34,069 nt of DNA from Mucilaginibacter sp. (lineage in GTDB: Bacteria; Bacteroidota; Bacteroidia; Sphingobacteriales; Sphingobacteriaceae). The notes beneath the pieces are model-generated. The model was given only the letters and a program-made list of their open reading frames with translations. It made no database searches and was not told the origin of the DNA. Both the position numbers and the translations under genes were made by a program. Below are positions 33,448 to 34,069 of the stretch, piece after piece. Position 1 is the stretch's first letter, and every line of letters begins with the position of its first letter. The stretch lies in the NCBI GenBank assembly GCA_028287895.1, contig JAQBOV010000014.1, forward strand, positions 1 to 34,069, written 5' to 3'.

Positions 33448-34069
33448 TTAAACAAGCGTTTTTACCGTCTGCCAAAATTGATTAATCGTAATAACCTGAG
33501 GGTCTGTCAAATTGATCACTCCTTTACCAGGTTCAAGTTTATTAATTGCCTCCTGCAATTTTGTTTTGCTGCGAGACGTACCAACAAAATTTTCAATTAA
33601 CTTAAAATCCTTATTATTAATATTAAGGCAAACTGGAATTTTTATTTGAGAGGCAAAGTCGAAATTTTTGGTCTTGTAATCCTCTACGCCCTGAGTAAGC
33701 ATTATTGTGACTACACCTTTCGAGCGAAGCACTCTCAATATATCTTCAAGAGCCTTGCTGGCGTTTTTATTTTTCAAATACACATGTGCCTCGTCGATAA
33801 CGATTATATAACGTAGCGGTTTGATCCGGTTCTCGTCCGGTTCTGTATCATTTGTAGAACTAAATTCTGCCAGTAAATATTTTAAAGTGAGAAAAACGCA
33901 TAATTGCCTCAACGTATCCGAAAGCTCCATAGGCAGATTGACATAAAGACTCTCGCCATAGATTTTTTTGATATTAGTTGTTGCTTCGTTAGTAAAAATA
34001 CTTGTCGCCAGGTCAGCGATTATTGATAGTAATGTATCAGCCTTAATACCGTTTTCTTCATAATATTCG
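33448..34069 (-). CDS. HerA/FtsK-like ATPase, C-terminal part (runs off the window)
   Basis: The frame is open from the stop at 33448 to the right edge, about 206 residues; the N terminus with Walker A lies outside. YIIVIDEAHVYL is the Walker B DEAH, VVTIMLTQGVEDY is the sensor strand, and GKGVINLTDPQVITINQF is a typical HerA-family C-terminal strand pair. An internal Met at 33930 is not the true start, because coding sequence continues above it (YGESLYVNLP). Its position upstream of dndC and its type suggest a DptH/DndH-like restriction ATPase or a modification-linked translocase. Which one cannot be told from the fragment. Confidence 0.75.
   Translation of the reverse strand, partial: EYYEENGIKADTLLSIIADLATSIFTNEATTNIKKIYGESLYVNLPMELSDTLRQLCVFLTLKYLLAEFSSTNDTEPDENRIKPLRYIIVIDEAHVYLKNKNASKALEDILRVLRSKGVVTIMLTQGVEDYKTKNFDFASQIKIPVCLNINNKDFKLIENFVGTSRSKTKLQEAINKLEPGKGVINLTDPQVITINQFWQTVKTLV

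Noticed and set aside
19972..34069. CRISPR array or cas genes within the defence island
   Set aside because: No regularly spaced repeats and no cas motifs were seen on either strand.

Overview
The window most likely comes from a Bacteroidota chromosome, probably Sphingobacteriaceae (Mucilaginibacter/Pedobacter type). The evidence is Bacteroidota-style secreted proteins and lipoproteins, weak or absent Shine-Dalgarno sequences, several exact TAnnTTTG promoter -7 boxes, and a phosphorothioation locus of dnd type. There are no rRNA, tRNA or CRISPR signals. The species assignment is inference.

Region 1 (about 1.16-11.1 kb) is an ordinary small-molecule stress and detoxification neighbourhood run by three local regulators. 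A TetR gene (621-1163, -) is divergent from a four-gene operon (membrane protein, ABM monooxygenase, secreted protein, quinone-reductase-like MDR enzyme), and the gap between them holds two matching palindromes. A second TetR gene (7961-8548, -) sits upstream of a co-directional set (SDR, SnoaL-like, SDR, secreted epoxide-hydrolase-like enzyme, secreted cupin), again with two matching operator-like sites. An AraC regulator is followed by an aldehyde dehydrogenase whose promoter carries a 17-bp tandem repeat.

Region 2 (11.3-14.9 kb) is visibly more AT-rich and looks acquired. It holds two cupin-like paralogues (one with a His-rich putative metal site, one without), two unrelated GT-A glycosyltransferases, and a 68-residue DUF397 protein, a family normally seen in actinomycetes. 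It may make a modified peptide or glycan, but the function is unknown.

Region 3 (15.4-19.8 kb, +) is a four-gene run of exported proteins: a barrel-like protein broken by a frameshift, a papain-fold cysteine peptidase, a protein resembling polymorphic toxin type 23, and a lipoprotein whose start overlaps the previous stop. The last two look like an effector/immunity pair.

Region 4 (20-34 kb) is a defence island. The minus-strand operon from 26079 to 19972 encodes a UDG-fold glycosylase of the hypoxanthine/mismatch type, a DUF262-DUF1524 nuclease, a second DUF262 protein without a visible nuclease motif, an R-STS-ExE ADP-ribosyltransferase, a small protein, and a second UDG-fold protein. I do not recognise this gene set as a described system, and it is my main candidate for novelty. 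Divergent from it are an HNH nuclease and DndB (+), which converge on dndC-dndD-dndE-cysteine desulfurase (-). A HerA/FtsK-like ATPase upstream of dndC runs off the right edge. The simplest reading is that DndC/D/E with the desulfurase put sulfur into the DNA backbone, DndB sets expression or target choice, and the ATPase, the HNH protein and possibly the SspE-like DUF262-DUF1524 protein read the mark and attack unmarked or foreign DNA. The glycosylase/ART operon would add a second layer.
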